A stretch of DNA of 64,000 nucleotides from Micractinium sp. NFX-FRZ (taxonomy: Eukaryota; Chlorophyta; Trebouxiophyceae; Chlorellales; Chlorellaceae), in NCBI GenBank assembly GCA_029339195.1, contig JAPTJF010000158.1, forward strand, positions 58,107 to 122,106, in the 5' to 3' direction. Below the pieces are notes generated by a model that was given only the letters and a program-made list of their open reading frames with translations, was not told where the DNA came from and ran no database searches. Positions 1-10,802 of this stretch are shown piece by piece (position 1 is the first letter of the stretch; the number at the start of each line of letters is the position of its first letter). Both the position numbers and the translations under genes were made by a program.

Positions 1-237
1 GACAAAGACCTGGAGGGGCAGGAGAAGTGGCCTTTGTGATCGGCTGGAGCTGGGCCAGCGGAGAAGCCATCACGGATTGAAACTCACCAGCTCCTGATCG
101 CCACTCGGCACGCGAGGCGCAGGAATGGGCGTTGGCCAGCACTGAAGCAAGTCGCTGCTGCTCTCCCTCGCTGGCGCTGGCTTGGGCTTGCCCCACAGCG
201 GCATGGACAGTGGATGCGAAATAACAGTGTCGAGCAG
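1..237 (-). CDS. Partial minus-strand gene at left edge (tentative exons)
   Basis: On the minus strand an open stretch from about 237 down to 88 (50 codons) is bounded by a GGGCAG acceptor (238-240) and a CTG|GTGAGT donor (87-86). A further acceptor (CCTCCAG) opens a 9-nt exon start at 9-1, so the gene would continue to the left of the window. The readable product is Pro/Ala-rich (it contains PLWGKPKPAPAR) and I do not recognise it. Upstream exons toward 700 are possible but cannot be phased. The gene would be divergent from the kinase gene that starts at 930. Chance open frames are common at this GC content, so this is a weak call. Confidence 0.3.
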
Positions 238-240
238 CTG

Positions 241-929
241 CCCGGCACTGGCGAAGCCATTAGTTTCGCGGGGCGGCAGCGTTGGCGCCAGTGATGTCGG
301 CACGGCGGAGCAGGAGGTTGCGAATGGTGTTGGGGCACATTATGTCATGGGTCTTGCGTGCAGGCTCACATTCGTCAGGAACTGCGAATCCAGGGATGCC
401 TGAGGCAGTTAGAGGAGTGCCGCTAGCTACCGCAGCGTCCCAAGACGGCCGAGGCGGGTGCCACTGTGCGCACCCTGCTATGGGCTGTTTTTGGCAGACA
501 GCGGCCTGTTTAAGACCTGTCTGAAGGAAAGGCCGCCTGGAATCAAATGTTCTCAGCGTGAATGAACCTGGCTTGGCTGGACAAGCTGGGGAGGTGACCA
601 ACCAGCGAGAAGGTTGGGAGGGGAGGGCCCGCACGGCGAACCAGAGACTCGAGTGCTGTGCGGCAGCCGGACGGACCGCTGCACAAGTGTCCGGATGGGT
701 CCATCTGATTGCATGGCCATCTGATTGCATGTAGCCATGCATGAGCTATGCACGAGCTATGCATGCGCTGTGCTTGAGCAGCTCTCCTCCACCCGCTGCT
801 GAGGTAGCTTCCTGCCGCCTGCGGACGCGCCCGCCTGGCGCACAAAGAGGCAGGTCCTGACACACGTTCTCGGAAGGCCTGCCGGCTGGTCAGTTGCGTT
901 TCTGGAATCCGCAGCGCGCAGGAACCACG
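241..929. other. Intergenic / 5' region of the kinase gene
   Basis: There is no convincing exon here. The long overlapping open frames on the minus strand have no coherent splice structure. The stretch probably holds the kinase promoter and 5' UTR plus possible first exons of the left-edge gene. Short tandem 'catgcatgagctatgcacgagctatgcatgcgctg' style repeats lie at about 734-775. Confidence 0.4.
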
Positions 930-3900
930 ATGGGCTGTGTTCAGTCCTCTGCAGTGGGGCCCACTGCAGGCGGCAACAAGCTTCGGGCAGGAAGCTTTGT
1001 AGCAGACGGCACGCTCAAGATCATCAAGCAGCTGGGCGAGGGCAGCTGGAGCGAGTGGTGAGGAGGGGTGGTGTAGCGGCGCGGCCTGCGGAATTGCGCA
1101 CTCCTGCCTGTTTGTGAGGGAATCCATGAGCATAGCAAGCTTTTGACGGTAGCGTGGCGCGCCCCGAGGGCACGGCAGGTCGTCGGTGGAAGTGGTCCCT
1201 CGCAGCGGCTGGCGCCATGGGGGGGCTGTCCTTGGCTCTGCAGTCCCCTGGGAGACCGTTGAGGCATCAGCACACTGCCCGCTAGACTGGCAGTCTACAA
1301 GCGAGCGAGGGCGGCGGCACGCAGCGCCGCCGCCATTGCTGCCGCTGCTGCGCGCTCAACCCACGCAGCCCTCCCCTGCATGCTCCCGTCCTCGCAGCTA
1401 CCTCGTGGAGCGTGTGAAGGATGGCCGGAGGTATGCACTGAAGCGCACGCTCATCAATGAGCTGTCAGAAGTGGAGAAGTGAGTGGAGCGTGCTGACACT
1501 GGCCTGCCCGCCGTCCCCGCACTGCGCTGCCCCGCCCCTGCTCACTCGCCGTTTGCAGGACGTCCGCTGTGCGCGCTTGCTGACTGCAGCAGCACGCTCC
1601 CTTTTCGCAAGCGCCTCCCCGCCTGCTATCTGCCAGTAGCCCGCCTCATAGTCGCCTGCCTGCTGCCGTGCCCCGCCCACCCCGCCGACACTCTCCCTCC
1701 CTGCCTTCTTCCCCCGCCTGTGCCCCCTGCCAGGTGGATTGCCGTGAACGAGGTGCGGCTGCTGGCCAGCCTGAGCCACCCCAACGTGGTGGACTACAAG
1801 CAGGGCTTTGTGGAGGGCGGCTGCCTGTACGTCATCATGGAGGTCGTGCCGCACGGCGACCTGTCGCGGGTGATCGAGTGAGCGGGCGGGCAGGGTCATG
1901 AGGGTGACAGTATGAGCGGGCGGGCAGGCTCCTGTGTGGCTGAGTGAGCGGGGTGGCAGGGTCCCGTGCGACTGTATGAGCGGGCGGGCGGGGGCATGAG
2001 GGTGACTGCACCTGCTACCGCTTTCGCTGCCGCTGCTGTTGGCCTCGGCCGCGGCAGTGAGGCTGACCTGTGTGGCTGTGCGAGATGGCGGGCAGCGTCC
2101 CGTGTTCATTGTGCGTGCGTGCGGGCAGGGTTCTGTTGATTGTGCGAGAGGGCGGCAGGGTTCCGTGCGACTGAGTGAGCGGGCGGGCAGGGTTCCGTTG
2201 ATTGCGTGAGCGGGCGGGCAGGTTAGCATGTGCTGGAGTGAGCGGGCGGGCAGGGTTCCATGTGACTGAGTGAGCGGGCGGGCAGGGTTCAGTTGATTGT
2301 GTGAGAGGGCGGGCAGGGTTCCGTGTGACTGAGTGAGCAGGCGGGCGAGGGTCTGTGCTGCTTCATGGCCTGCTGGCAGCGCTGTGCTTTGCAATGCTGG
2401 CATGTGACTGCGCTCGCCATCCAGCGGTCTTTGCCACACGGCCCAACACATGGGTCTCCCCCTGTCCAAGCTCCATTGCCTCGCCCTGTGCTGCTGCTGC
2501 AGGCAGCACCGCCGGCAGGAGGCGCGGATGTCGGAGGACAAGATCTGGGGGTACCTCCTGCAGGTGGGTGCTGGCAGCGGATTAGGATGTGTGTTTTGAA
2601 ACGATGCTCCGCCAAGCCTATGCCAGTGCAGGGGTGCCTGCTGCAGGTGGGGGGTGGTGGGCTGTGTTTGCAAGAGCATGCCACGCAGAGACGCCTGCTG
2701 CTGGCGGGCACCTGTCAGTCCAGTATGGGTGTGTGTTTTGAGAGATGCTCCATCACGCCTTTGCCAGCAGTGCAGGGGGCACCTGCTGGCAGGGTTGCTG
2801 GCAGGCTTGCTTCCGTGTGAGTGACTCTGCGGCTGCTCAGAGGTCAGCGGCTGAGGCGAGGAACGGGCCTGCCTTCAAGTCGAAGGCGGGCAGCCTTTGC
2901 TGCAACCCAACCTCCCTCCATCGCCACCTCAACGCCTGCCTCCCTTGCCACCTCCCTGAATGCTGTGATCCTTTGCAACCTGCATGCTACGCATTCACGC
3001 CGTCGGCACCGTTCCCCATGCGCCCCTCTGCCTCACCTTGCGTGCCACCCTTCCCTGTATTGCCGCAGATTGCTGTGGGCCTGCAGAACCTGCACGCAGC
3101 GGGCATCGTGCACCGCGACATCAAGCCCGCCAACATCCTGGTTGGGCGGGAGGGGGTGCTGAAGATTGCAGACCTGGGGGTGGCCGGCCTGCTGCACATG
3201 GGCAGCAGCAAGCTGCAGGTAGGCAGGTGGGGTGCAAGTGTCGTGTCTCCCTGGGGAGGCGGCGTGCCTTGGGAAGGAGGGCGTACATGTGGGCAGCTGC
3301 AAGGGTGCATGCGGGTGCAGGGTTCCTCTTCTCCCCATCAGGAGGCGGAGCACCTTTGGGAAGGGGTGCACTAAGGCCGGCAAGGTAGCACCTCGTGTTG
3401 CGTCGTGTTGCCGGGGAGGCGGCGCGCATTGGGAAGGGGTGCACATGCGCTCCAGGAAGGCGGCAGGAGGGATACTCCGTGGGTGGGACCTACCAAGGGG
3501 CAGGGCAGCGCGTGGGCATGCGCACGGACGCAAGCACGGCACCAGGCACCCTCTGCTGTGCCGCTGCACGGTGCATGGGTCACGCAGAGCGCTGCACGCA
3601 TCGCTCACCCACGCCCCGCTGCCCACCGCTTTTTACCCGCCCGCCCCCCCCCGCAGATTGGGACGCCGCAGTACATGGCTCCCGAAATGCACGCCGGGCA
3701 CTCCTACACCTCCTCCGCCGATGTGTGGAGCCTGGGCTGCCTGGTGTATGAGCTGTGCTCCCTGGAGCCCCTCTTCCAGGACAGGCAGGAGGAGGTGGTG
3801 GCACGCAAGGTGAGGAAGACTGACAGGGAAACGCGTGTGTGTGTGTGTGTTCGAGCAGGGGTGCGAGTGCGTGGAAAGAGTGCGCGACCAAGAGGTCTCG

Positions 3901-5877
3901 ATGGGGGGAGCGGCCGGGTGGCCTCCTCCTCGGCAATGCGCCCTGCCCCGCCCCATCGCCCTGCCGATGCAGCCCCGCCCCTCGTCCTCTGCCCCCCTCA
4001 CCGCTCTGGTCCTCTGACATCAGCTAGCCGGCCCCACATGCCCCATTTGTTGCTGCAGGTGCTGGCCACCACGCTGCCCCCCGCCATCCCCGCCAAGTAC
4101 TCGCCAGAGCTGCAAATCCTGATGAACCGCATGATGCAGGTGGGTGGGCGGGCGGGTGAGTGTAATCAAGACAGGCGGTGCTGAGGTTTGTGAGGTGTAG
4201 CATAGGGGCTGTGCTGTGAAGATGAGCCGGAGCTGCAGACCCTGATGAACCGCATGATGCAGGTGGGTGGGCGGGTGTATATAAGGCACGCCGCTGCTGA
4301 GGTTTGTGAGGTTTAGCATAGGGGCTGGGGCTGCTGAGTTGGATCGGAGCTGCAGATCTTGACGAGATGCATGAAGGAGATGGTAACATCAGCTGGGCAC
4401 CATCGACTCTGGGCTAAGGCAAATGATGCCCGCTGCTGACCCGAGTCATGCTGCTACTCCCTGCCTGCAGCACGACCCCGAGCTCAGGCCCAGCATCGAC
4501 GACATCCTGAACTCGCCGCAGCTGCAGGTGAGGGCAGCAACACAGCACGGCACACTGCTTGGCCCGGCTTCATCCTTGCCCGCGCGCATGGCTTGATGCC
4601 CGCCAAGCTGGGCACTTCTGGTGCAGCTTCTGGTTGATTGTCCCGCACCACTGATTTGCTGGCTGCCTGCCCCTCTCTCCTCCTTGCCCACACGCAGAGC
4701 CGCATGAACTTGCTGCCTGCTGAGCTGGAGGAGTCGCTGAGCCTGCGCAGCATCTCGCTCGACTGCATGGAGGTGGGGTGGGGGCTGGTTGTGTTTTTGA
4801 AGCCACATGCCGTCGAGAAAGGGGAGGGCACTTTGCAGCCTGCTGCAGCATCTCTCTGCATGGAGGTGGGTGGCTGCCCTTGGATGTGTGTTTGAAGCGT
4901 AGACTGTGTGGCTTGAAGGGGAAATGGGGAAAGGGGAGGAGCCTCTCAGCCTGCTGCGGCGTCTTACTTGGAGGTGGGTGGGAGTGCAGGCAGCTGGGAC
5001 GCCCGGTGGGGACATGCAGGTGCCTTCTTGCCCGCCTGCACGGTTTGGTGAGGGAAGTGATGGATGAGCGGGTGGCTGCTTCAGAGGGTGGCTGCCCAGT
5101 GTCGCGCCCCCGCTCCCTGCGCCCGTCGCCCCTCCTTTTCCCTGCTTCCCTGCACCCGTCTCCCCTCCTTTCCCCCTGCTTCCCTGCACCCCCTCACCCT
5201 CTTTCCTGTGCTGCCACCAGCTGGCATTGCTCAGTCGAACCAGCGGCCTCATGCCTGCGCCCTTTGCCCCTTCCTGCCTCCCATCCCTCCGCCTGCAGGG
5301 CATCCCGATGCTGCCAGCCATTGATATCCCAGCCGACCTGCACGAGCTCAACCAGCGGCTGCCCCCGCCCCGCTATTCCTCAGACCACCTCGGCGAGGAC
5401 GGCGCCCTGGCCATGGCGGCACGCTTTGGCGCGCCTGCCATCAGGGCGCCGCCGCCGGCCCCTGCCGCCGCCACAGCAGCAGGCACAGCGGGCACAGCGG
5501 GCGGGGCGCAGCAGGGGCAGCAGGGGCAGCAGCAGCGGGGCAAGCAGCAGCAGCAGCAGCAGCAGCAGGGGCACCTGCCGCGCATCGGCAGCCCAGTGAC
5601 GGTGCTCGAGTCGGAGCTCTGCTCTGCTGCCAGCGGCAGCGTGGCAACACCCTCTGCCAGCGGACCCGGCACCGGCGGCAGCGATGGGCTCATCGACGCC
5701 TGTGTGGCGGCTGCTTTGGAGGCGGAACTGGCAGCCGGGGCTGCCCGCAAGCCAGCAGCACCGGCGGCGGGCGGCGCGGGCATGCCACGGGTGTCCCCGT
5801 TTTTGGCGCAACAGCAGCGACAGCAGCAGCAGCAGCAGCAGCAGCAGCTGCTTTTGGTGGGCGGAGCCGAGATCTGA
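930..5877 (+). CDS. NEK-like Ser/Thr protein kinase
   Basis: Ten exons join in phase: 930-1057, 1398-1478, 1734-1877, 2503-2563, 3069-3218, 3657-3809, 4059-4139, 4471-4527, 4698-4772, 5299-5877 (502 aa). The start was chosen because MGCVQSS matches an N-myristoylation consensus (Gly2) followed by a palmitoylatable Cys3. The kinase domain spans about residues 29-285: glycine loop GEGSWSEC, ATP Lys in YALKR, catalytic loop HRDIKPAN, metal-binding DLG (the NEK form of DFG), GTPQYMAPE, and [20 protein letters not shown], which is typical of NEKs. The third glycine of the loop is missing. The C-terminal half (last exon) is low complexity with two poly-Gln tracts and no recognisable domain. NEKs act in cell cycle, cilia and microtubule control; membrane anchoring is inferred from the N-terminus. 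Several introns hold decayed copies of exon ends (see findings). Confidence 0.88.
1876..2345 (+). repeat. Intronic minisatellite (GAGCGGGCGGGCAGG units)
   Basis: The third intron of the kinase gene is built from about a dozen imperfect units of roughly 30-40 bp with core tgagcgggcgggcaggg(ttc), often preceded by gtgactgag. The array begins at the 5' splice site itself (GA|GTGAGCGGGCGGGCAGG), so the exon 3 donor looks like its first unit. Confidence 0.85.
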
Positions 5878-7057
5878 GGCCGCTTTCTGTCCCCGCTGCC
5901 AAGGGCGGACTGCGCTCAGTCGGAGAGCGCGCCGTTTTCCGTTCATGCCGTGCAGCGGGGCTGCCCCCTGAGCCCACTGGGCCATCTTTTGCTTTCATCT
6001 CCTGGTTCTGTCCGGCTTTCCACGCACCGAGGAATGATGCACCCTGCACCGAAACACACCGCCCCACTCCACCCAACCTTTTCTTCTCTGGTTTGCTGCT
6101 TGGATGCGCCTCCCCCAGCCGTGGTTTGCATCCTTCTTACACGATCCTGTGTGCTCCGCATCCCTGCCCCAACTCCCACCAGTGCATGTGCTATGCCCCC
6201 TGCGCCACAATGCACCTTGCACAATGCACCCCACCTGCCGTGCAGCACTGCGTCAGCCAGCAGGCCAATCCACCGCTCGCCCAAAGCCTCCCGCTCGCGA
6301 CTCTTCTGCTCTGTACCCTCACTTCCTGCTTTTTGACGACGCAAAGTACACCTCTGCGGTACAGCTCCCTGCACACACACTAAACCCACCCACCCGGCCG
6401 CCCGCCCACCAAACCCACCCCAATTTCATTTCCTCGTTCCGCACTCCTGTCTGCGCGCTGCCCCCACTGGCCCCCACTGCTTCCGCCCCACCTGCCTCTC
6501 ACCCATGCGTGCCCCCGTTGCCTGAGTTTGGTTGCGTTCCTGCACTCCAAAACATGGGAGGCACACCTTTGGGCCCCGCGCCTCCCTGTACCCTGACCCC
6601 TGTTGATCTGACACCTCTTCGGCCGTTTTTCAAGCTGCTGACTTTGTTATGCGCGTTCCCCGGCGCCAGAGCCGTCTTTTTTGCCACCCTTTTCCTCGGG
6701 CCGCCTCGCAGTGTGCGGCCCCCTTTTCCACTGTTTCCTCAGCCTCCGGCACTTACCGACTTTGCCCTTCAGAGCCTCAGCAGTTCCGGCTTCCCTCAGG
6801 TCACCCACTCCAACCCAGACTCGTGATGTAAGCGAGAAGAAGGCCACCCCGGGACAAGGGTGGGATAATTGTGCATGGGGCCGGGACCATAGCACACGCA
6901 GCACAGCACCCCCAGCAGTAACGCGTCGGCAACTCGGACGCATAGCCCCCCGGAATTCCTCCAGCATCACATTTCCACTTCAATTCTTGCAGTCTGTCTA
7001 AGTTCTTCACCACCCGCCCGCCCTCGGCACAAAGAGCCCCCTTCAACTCGAGAATGT
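5878..7057 (+). other. Kinase 3' UTR and intergenic region
   Basis: No gene was found. The stretch is C/T-rich on the plus strand, as in the other long 3' UTRs of this window. The first TGTAA after the kinase stop is at 6827-6831, giving a predicted 3' UTR of about 0.96 kb. Confidence 0.5.
6827..6831 (+). terminator. TGTAA polyadenylation signal (kinase gene)
   Basis: TGTAA is the usual green-algal poly(A) signal. This is the first one downstream of the kinase stop codon and lies before the next gene. The assignment is inferred. Confidence 0.5.
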
Positions 7058-7285
7058 TTGCACGCGGAACATCTGAGCCTGCATTCGTCTACCTGGACTC
7101 CGTTTGCTGTGGTAAGCGATGTGCGGTACAATGCCACAAACACACACGGGGCGAAGGGCGGGACAGTGTTTGCCATTCACCACATCACAAGATCCCCGCG
7201 TCGCCGCCGCCGCCGTCTCCAACCCAGCCCTTGCCTTTTCTCGACCCTGCTGCCGCACGCAGAGCCGTCTGCGCGCCGCGCATCC

Positions 7286-7981
7286 ATGCCCGGCTACACC
7301 TCACTCGCCTCCACCACCGCCAGCAAGCCGTCACGTCTCAGCCGGGTGACGTCGGCGCGCGACTCTCCTGCCAGCTTTGCCGTCCATGCCAGCTCCGCCT
7401 GCTCCACGCCCACGCACCCCGAGAGCGCAGTGGACGGCTCAGCGACTGCCGCCGCCGCTGTGACGACCCCAAGAGCCGAGCAGAAGGACCGCATGCAGCG
7501 AGGCGCCGGCACGCCCCCAGCCCCCGCCTCACCCTCCCCCGCCCAGGGCACCGCTGCCGCAGACGCCGCGCACGTGCCGGCACCGGCCAGCCACGCCAGC
7601 AGTGCTGCTTCCAGTGCAAGCCTGGACAACCACCTGACCTCGGAGCCTGCGGTGGAGGTGAGGCGCCCACGCCTGCCCGCGCCTTGCACGCTGTGCCCTG
7701 GCCGTGGGTACCGGCCCCCTTGCTTTCCCAGCTAAATTTCTCTCGGTAGCAGCACCACTTCCCCAGCCAGCGAGCGCACCTGCGCTTCAGACTGACTAAT
7801 TACCCATGCTCGTCCTCCGCTGTCCATGCAGGCGCTGCCAAGTGCCGAGTGCCCAGCCACCGCCGCCACCGCCGCCACCGCCGCCCGGCCCGCCCCCTCC
7901 ACCCGTGCGCTGGCCTACCTGCGCAGGCTGCGCAGCAAGCTGGGCCTCTCCTGCCTCACCCGCCCCGCTGCGGCGCAGTAG
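7286..7981 (+). CDS. Small Ala/Ser/Thr-rich hypothetical protein
   Basis: Two exons, 7286-7657 and 7832-7981, join in phase 0 with good splice sites (GAG|GTGAGG; CATGCAG|GCG), giving 173 aa. I do not recognise it. It begins MPGYTSLASTTASKPSRLSR, is rich in Ala, Ser, Thr and Pro, and ends in a short basic stretch (ALAYLRRLRSKLG) that could form an amphipathic helix. No signal peptide or membrane segment is obvious. The same frame is open upstream to about 7058, so an earlier start or a further 5' exon is possible. The gene converges with the F-box gene. Confidence 0.5.
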
Positions 7982-8509
7982 CACGAAGCAGAGCGGGACT
8001 GCCGGCAGCAGGCAGCGTCTGCTTGCCGTCCCACGTTCAGTGCAGCCTTGCGCAACATCGTTGGGCGTAGCCACTCTGGCTTGATGTCGGTGCACTCTGT
8101 GCACTCATGTCATATACACATCACACCTTGCGTGCTTGAATTAAACACAGCACACCCTGCTCCGGTCACCACACACATACACACACACACACACATTCTG
8201 CCTAGTTAAAGCACGCCCACCCATCAGTGAACTCTTTTTAGTGCTGTGACATGCTGCTTTTTCATTTGATGTATCTCCTTCCAACCTGGTTCAAATACAT
8301 GTTACTAGGACAACAAGCACACAGCGCGTGGGACAAAGGAGCACCGAAGGAAACGAGAATGGGAGCAGCAAGGAGCCAGGCCTCCTCTGCACGGCATGCA
8401 TGGCCGCACAAGCAGCCCTCCGCGCCGTGCATTCTCGCTTGCCTGCCTGTGCTCGCGGTCTCACCCCCGGTGCCTGCCTGGATTTTTGCCTCTCCAATTA
8501 TCGTCTGCC
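7982..8509. other. Convergent intergenic region with (CA)n
   Basis: This stretch holds the 3' ends of the small hypothetical gene (+) and the F-box gene (-). A CA microsatellite lies at about 8170-8195. No TGTAA was seen on either strand. No gene. Confidence 0.5.
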
Positions 8510-10566
8510 TCAGCTCAAGTGTCGCGCCAGGCCGTGGTGCAGGCCCCTGCTGTACGGCCCCCCTGGCGCGAGCACCGCCTCGTACACCACCCACCTGCAC
8601 ACAGCAAGGCAGCCGGGACCACAGCGAGTCAAGGCTGCGCAATTTCAATGGGAAGGGTGGGCACTGCTGGCAGCCCACGGGTGTGCATGCTTTGGGGGTG
8701 CAACGAAAGGCAAAGCCAAAATCAGGGCGCCAGGACCAGGCGCCAGCTAGCTGCAGGGCGCCTCTCACATGTTTTGCATGCGCCACCCGCCGTCTGTGGT
8801 GCGCGAGCAGTCCAGGCTGGGCCAGTGGTTGATCTGCGCGCGGGGCAGGCGGGGAGACCAGTATGTGTGGTTATTCTTATTGACCGGCGGGGCACTGGTG
8901 GAGGCCTCGTCCGCCGCCACAACGGAGCACCGCCCAAACAGGCGCTGACAGAGGCTGCCCTGCCCACTGCCCATGGTCGCGACGGCGCTGCCCGTGCCAT
9001 GCGTGGCAGGCGGCGGGGCGCGGACAATTGCCTGTTGAGCAGGAGATGCGCCCCGCCCTTTGGCCAGCCAGGCAGGCAGCAGACGCGCTGGCAGCCCTCA
9101 CAGCAGGAGCACAGGTACCGGCACGACTGCTGTTGCCACCCCCTGCGAGCGAGTTCACTCACACACACACACACACACCTTCACATAGTGCCCACGCACG
9201 CCCTCGCGGGTCTTGCAGAACCGCCAGCGCGTCTCGTGCTCCCCTGCAAACGCAGCTACGGCGCACGATCACACAAGAGTCACGGTCACACAAGGGTGCT
9301 GGCCAGGGGAATGCGCAGGTGCCGCTGCAGAGCGGCCCCACGCCGCAGCAGGTGCGGACGCCTGGGGGCAGGCAGGCAGGCAGCGCCAGCATGGGCGCTA
9401 AAGCACCCTGCAGGTGCCTCCCGTCTTCGCAAGCGAGGCACCGCTCCCTCCAAGGTGCTGCCTCCATCCCAGGCCCCTCACCCACCCCACCAACTTCCCC
9501 CCCACCCCACCACAAGCACCAAGCCACTCAGCCCCACACCCTCACCCAGTCACACCACAAGCCACCCAGCCCCTCACCCCACCACGGACAACCCCAATCC
9601 ACCCCAGCCCCCTCACCCCACAGCGGGTCCCCCGCCGGCGCACACACGCTGTTGTCCTCCGAAAACAGGCGCTGCATGGGGGGCCCCTGCTGCGTGTAGA
9701 ACGGGTCGAGAGCCATCCAGTACTCGCCCGCCTGGGGCTTGAAGCGGAAGCGCCAACGAAAGGCGCACAGCTCCTCCACTGCAGTGGAATGGCAGGGGGA
9801 GGAGGGGTGCTAGGGGTGCTGCAACCTGCAGCGGAAGGCACACACCTCCTCCTCTGCAGTGGGGAGGGTGGGTGGGGAGGGTCGCGGTGTATGCGCATCA
9901 CGCCTTCCTCCATGTAGCGCCGAACACTCCCACACCCCCTCGACAGTTGTTTCGGGGCAACCAGCACCCGCCCGGGCAAACCGGGTGCGGCCGGCATCCG
10001 CCCGTGCAGGCGGGCAGAGCAGGTGGTGCTGCCCACACCTGCCAACCGATCAGCGAGGGTGCACAACACCGCCTCACATGCTACGCAACACAGCGTGTGA
10101 GGCGGTGCCCGCAACACTGCGTGCACAGCACCGCCTCACCAGTGATGTCTGTGCGGCTGGCGTCTGCCCGGGCCAGCTGGTACCGCCGCTTCCAGCTCAG
10201 GTCGGTGCGCTGTGCCGCAGGGGTGTACACCCGCACGCCCCACGCGTCCTGCAGGGGCAGGCATTGTGTCACATGAGGAGCCTGAGGTGTGCATCGCATG
10301 CGCTGGGCTAAGCTGGCTGCGGCAGGGCACAGGAGCACGTGCTAGGGTTCCAGGCGGCGGCGGCGCCCCACCTCGCAGTGTGTGCGCCACAGGGCGTCGT
10401 CGCTGGCAAGCCGGTTCCATTCTCGGCTGACCGATGCGGCATGTTTGAGCGATTCCACGTCCAGGTGGGCAAAGACGTGGAGGAGAATGTCGGAGCCCAG
10501 TGCGGCCAAGGGGTCGCAGGCCTGCTGGACGCTCATGGCCTCCCGTGAGCGCCTGGTGGTCGGCAT
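8510..10566 (-). CDS. F-box domain protein
   Basis: Six exons on the minus strand, in order 10566-10372, 10248-10140, 9778-9617, 9243-9179, 9031-8769, 8594-8510, join in phase to give 292 aa. The F-box is at about residues 18-65: LGSDILLHVFAHLD, then VSREWNRLASDDALWRTHCE, the standard F-box pattern ending in WR. F-box proteins bind SKP1 and present substrates to SCF ubiquitin ligases. The rest lacks LRR, Kelch or WD motifs and is Trp/Arg-rich (AFRWRFRFKP, ETRWRFCKT), so the substrate cannot be guessed. A second Met (MSVQQ) ten codons in is an alternative start. Only about 236 bp separate it from the divergent EF-hand gene. Its second intron repeats the exon 2 donor region (10058-10079). Confidence 0.8.
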
Positions 10567-10802
10567 GGTTATGCAGCGTGAAACTGCCCCAGGGTGTTTT
10601 CAGCGCTGGCGTGCTGCGCGCGGGGGGCGGGTCGGAAGCCTGCACCTTTCGGGCCCCGCTTGTCCCTGATCGCCGTGATCCAATTCAATTGTGAGTTGGG
10701 CAACGCTTCACTCGGCTCTCCGAAAACCGAGCACTTCGGCGGGGCAGAAGCCAGCGCAGCTCACCCAAACCACTGTGCATTCAAGTGCATCCTATCGTCG
10801 CA
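10567..10802. promoter_or_regulatory. Candidate bidirectional promoter (F-box / EF-hand genes)
   Basis: Start codons of two divergent genes lie about 236 bp apart, so 5' UTRs and both core promoters must fit here. No clear TATA box is visible. Confidence 0.45.

Noticed and set aside
1465..2679. 404-codon minus-strand open frame
   Set aside because: It is antisense to kinase exons and to the intronic GAGCGGGC minisatellite; the protein is a repetitive artefact ([16 protein letters not shown] units).
8168..8195. CA array as a CRISPR or functional repeat
   Set aside because: It is a simple dinucleotide microsatellite without spacers.
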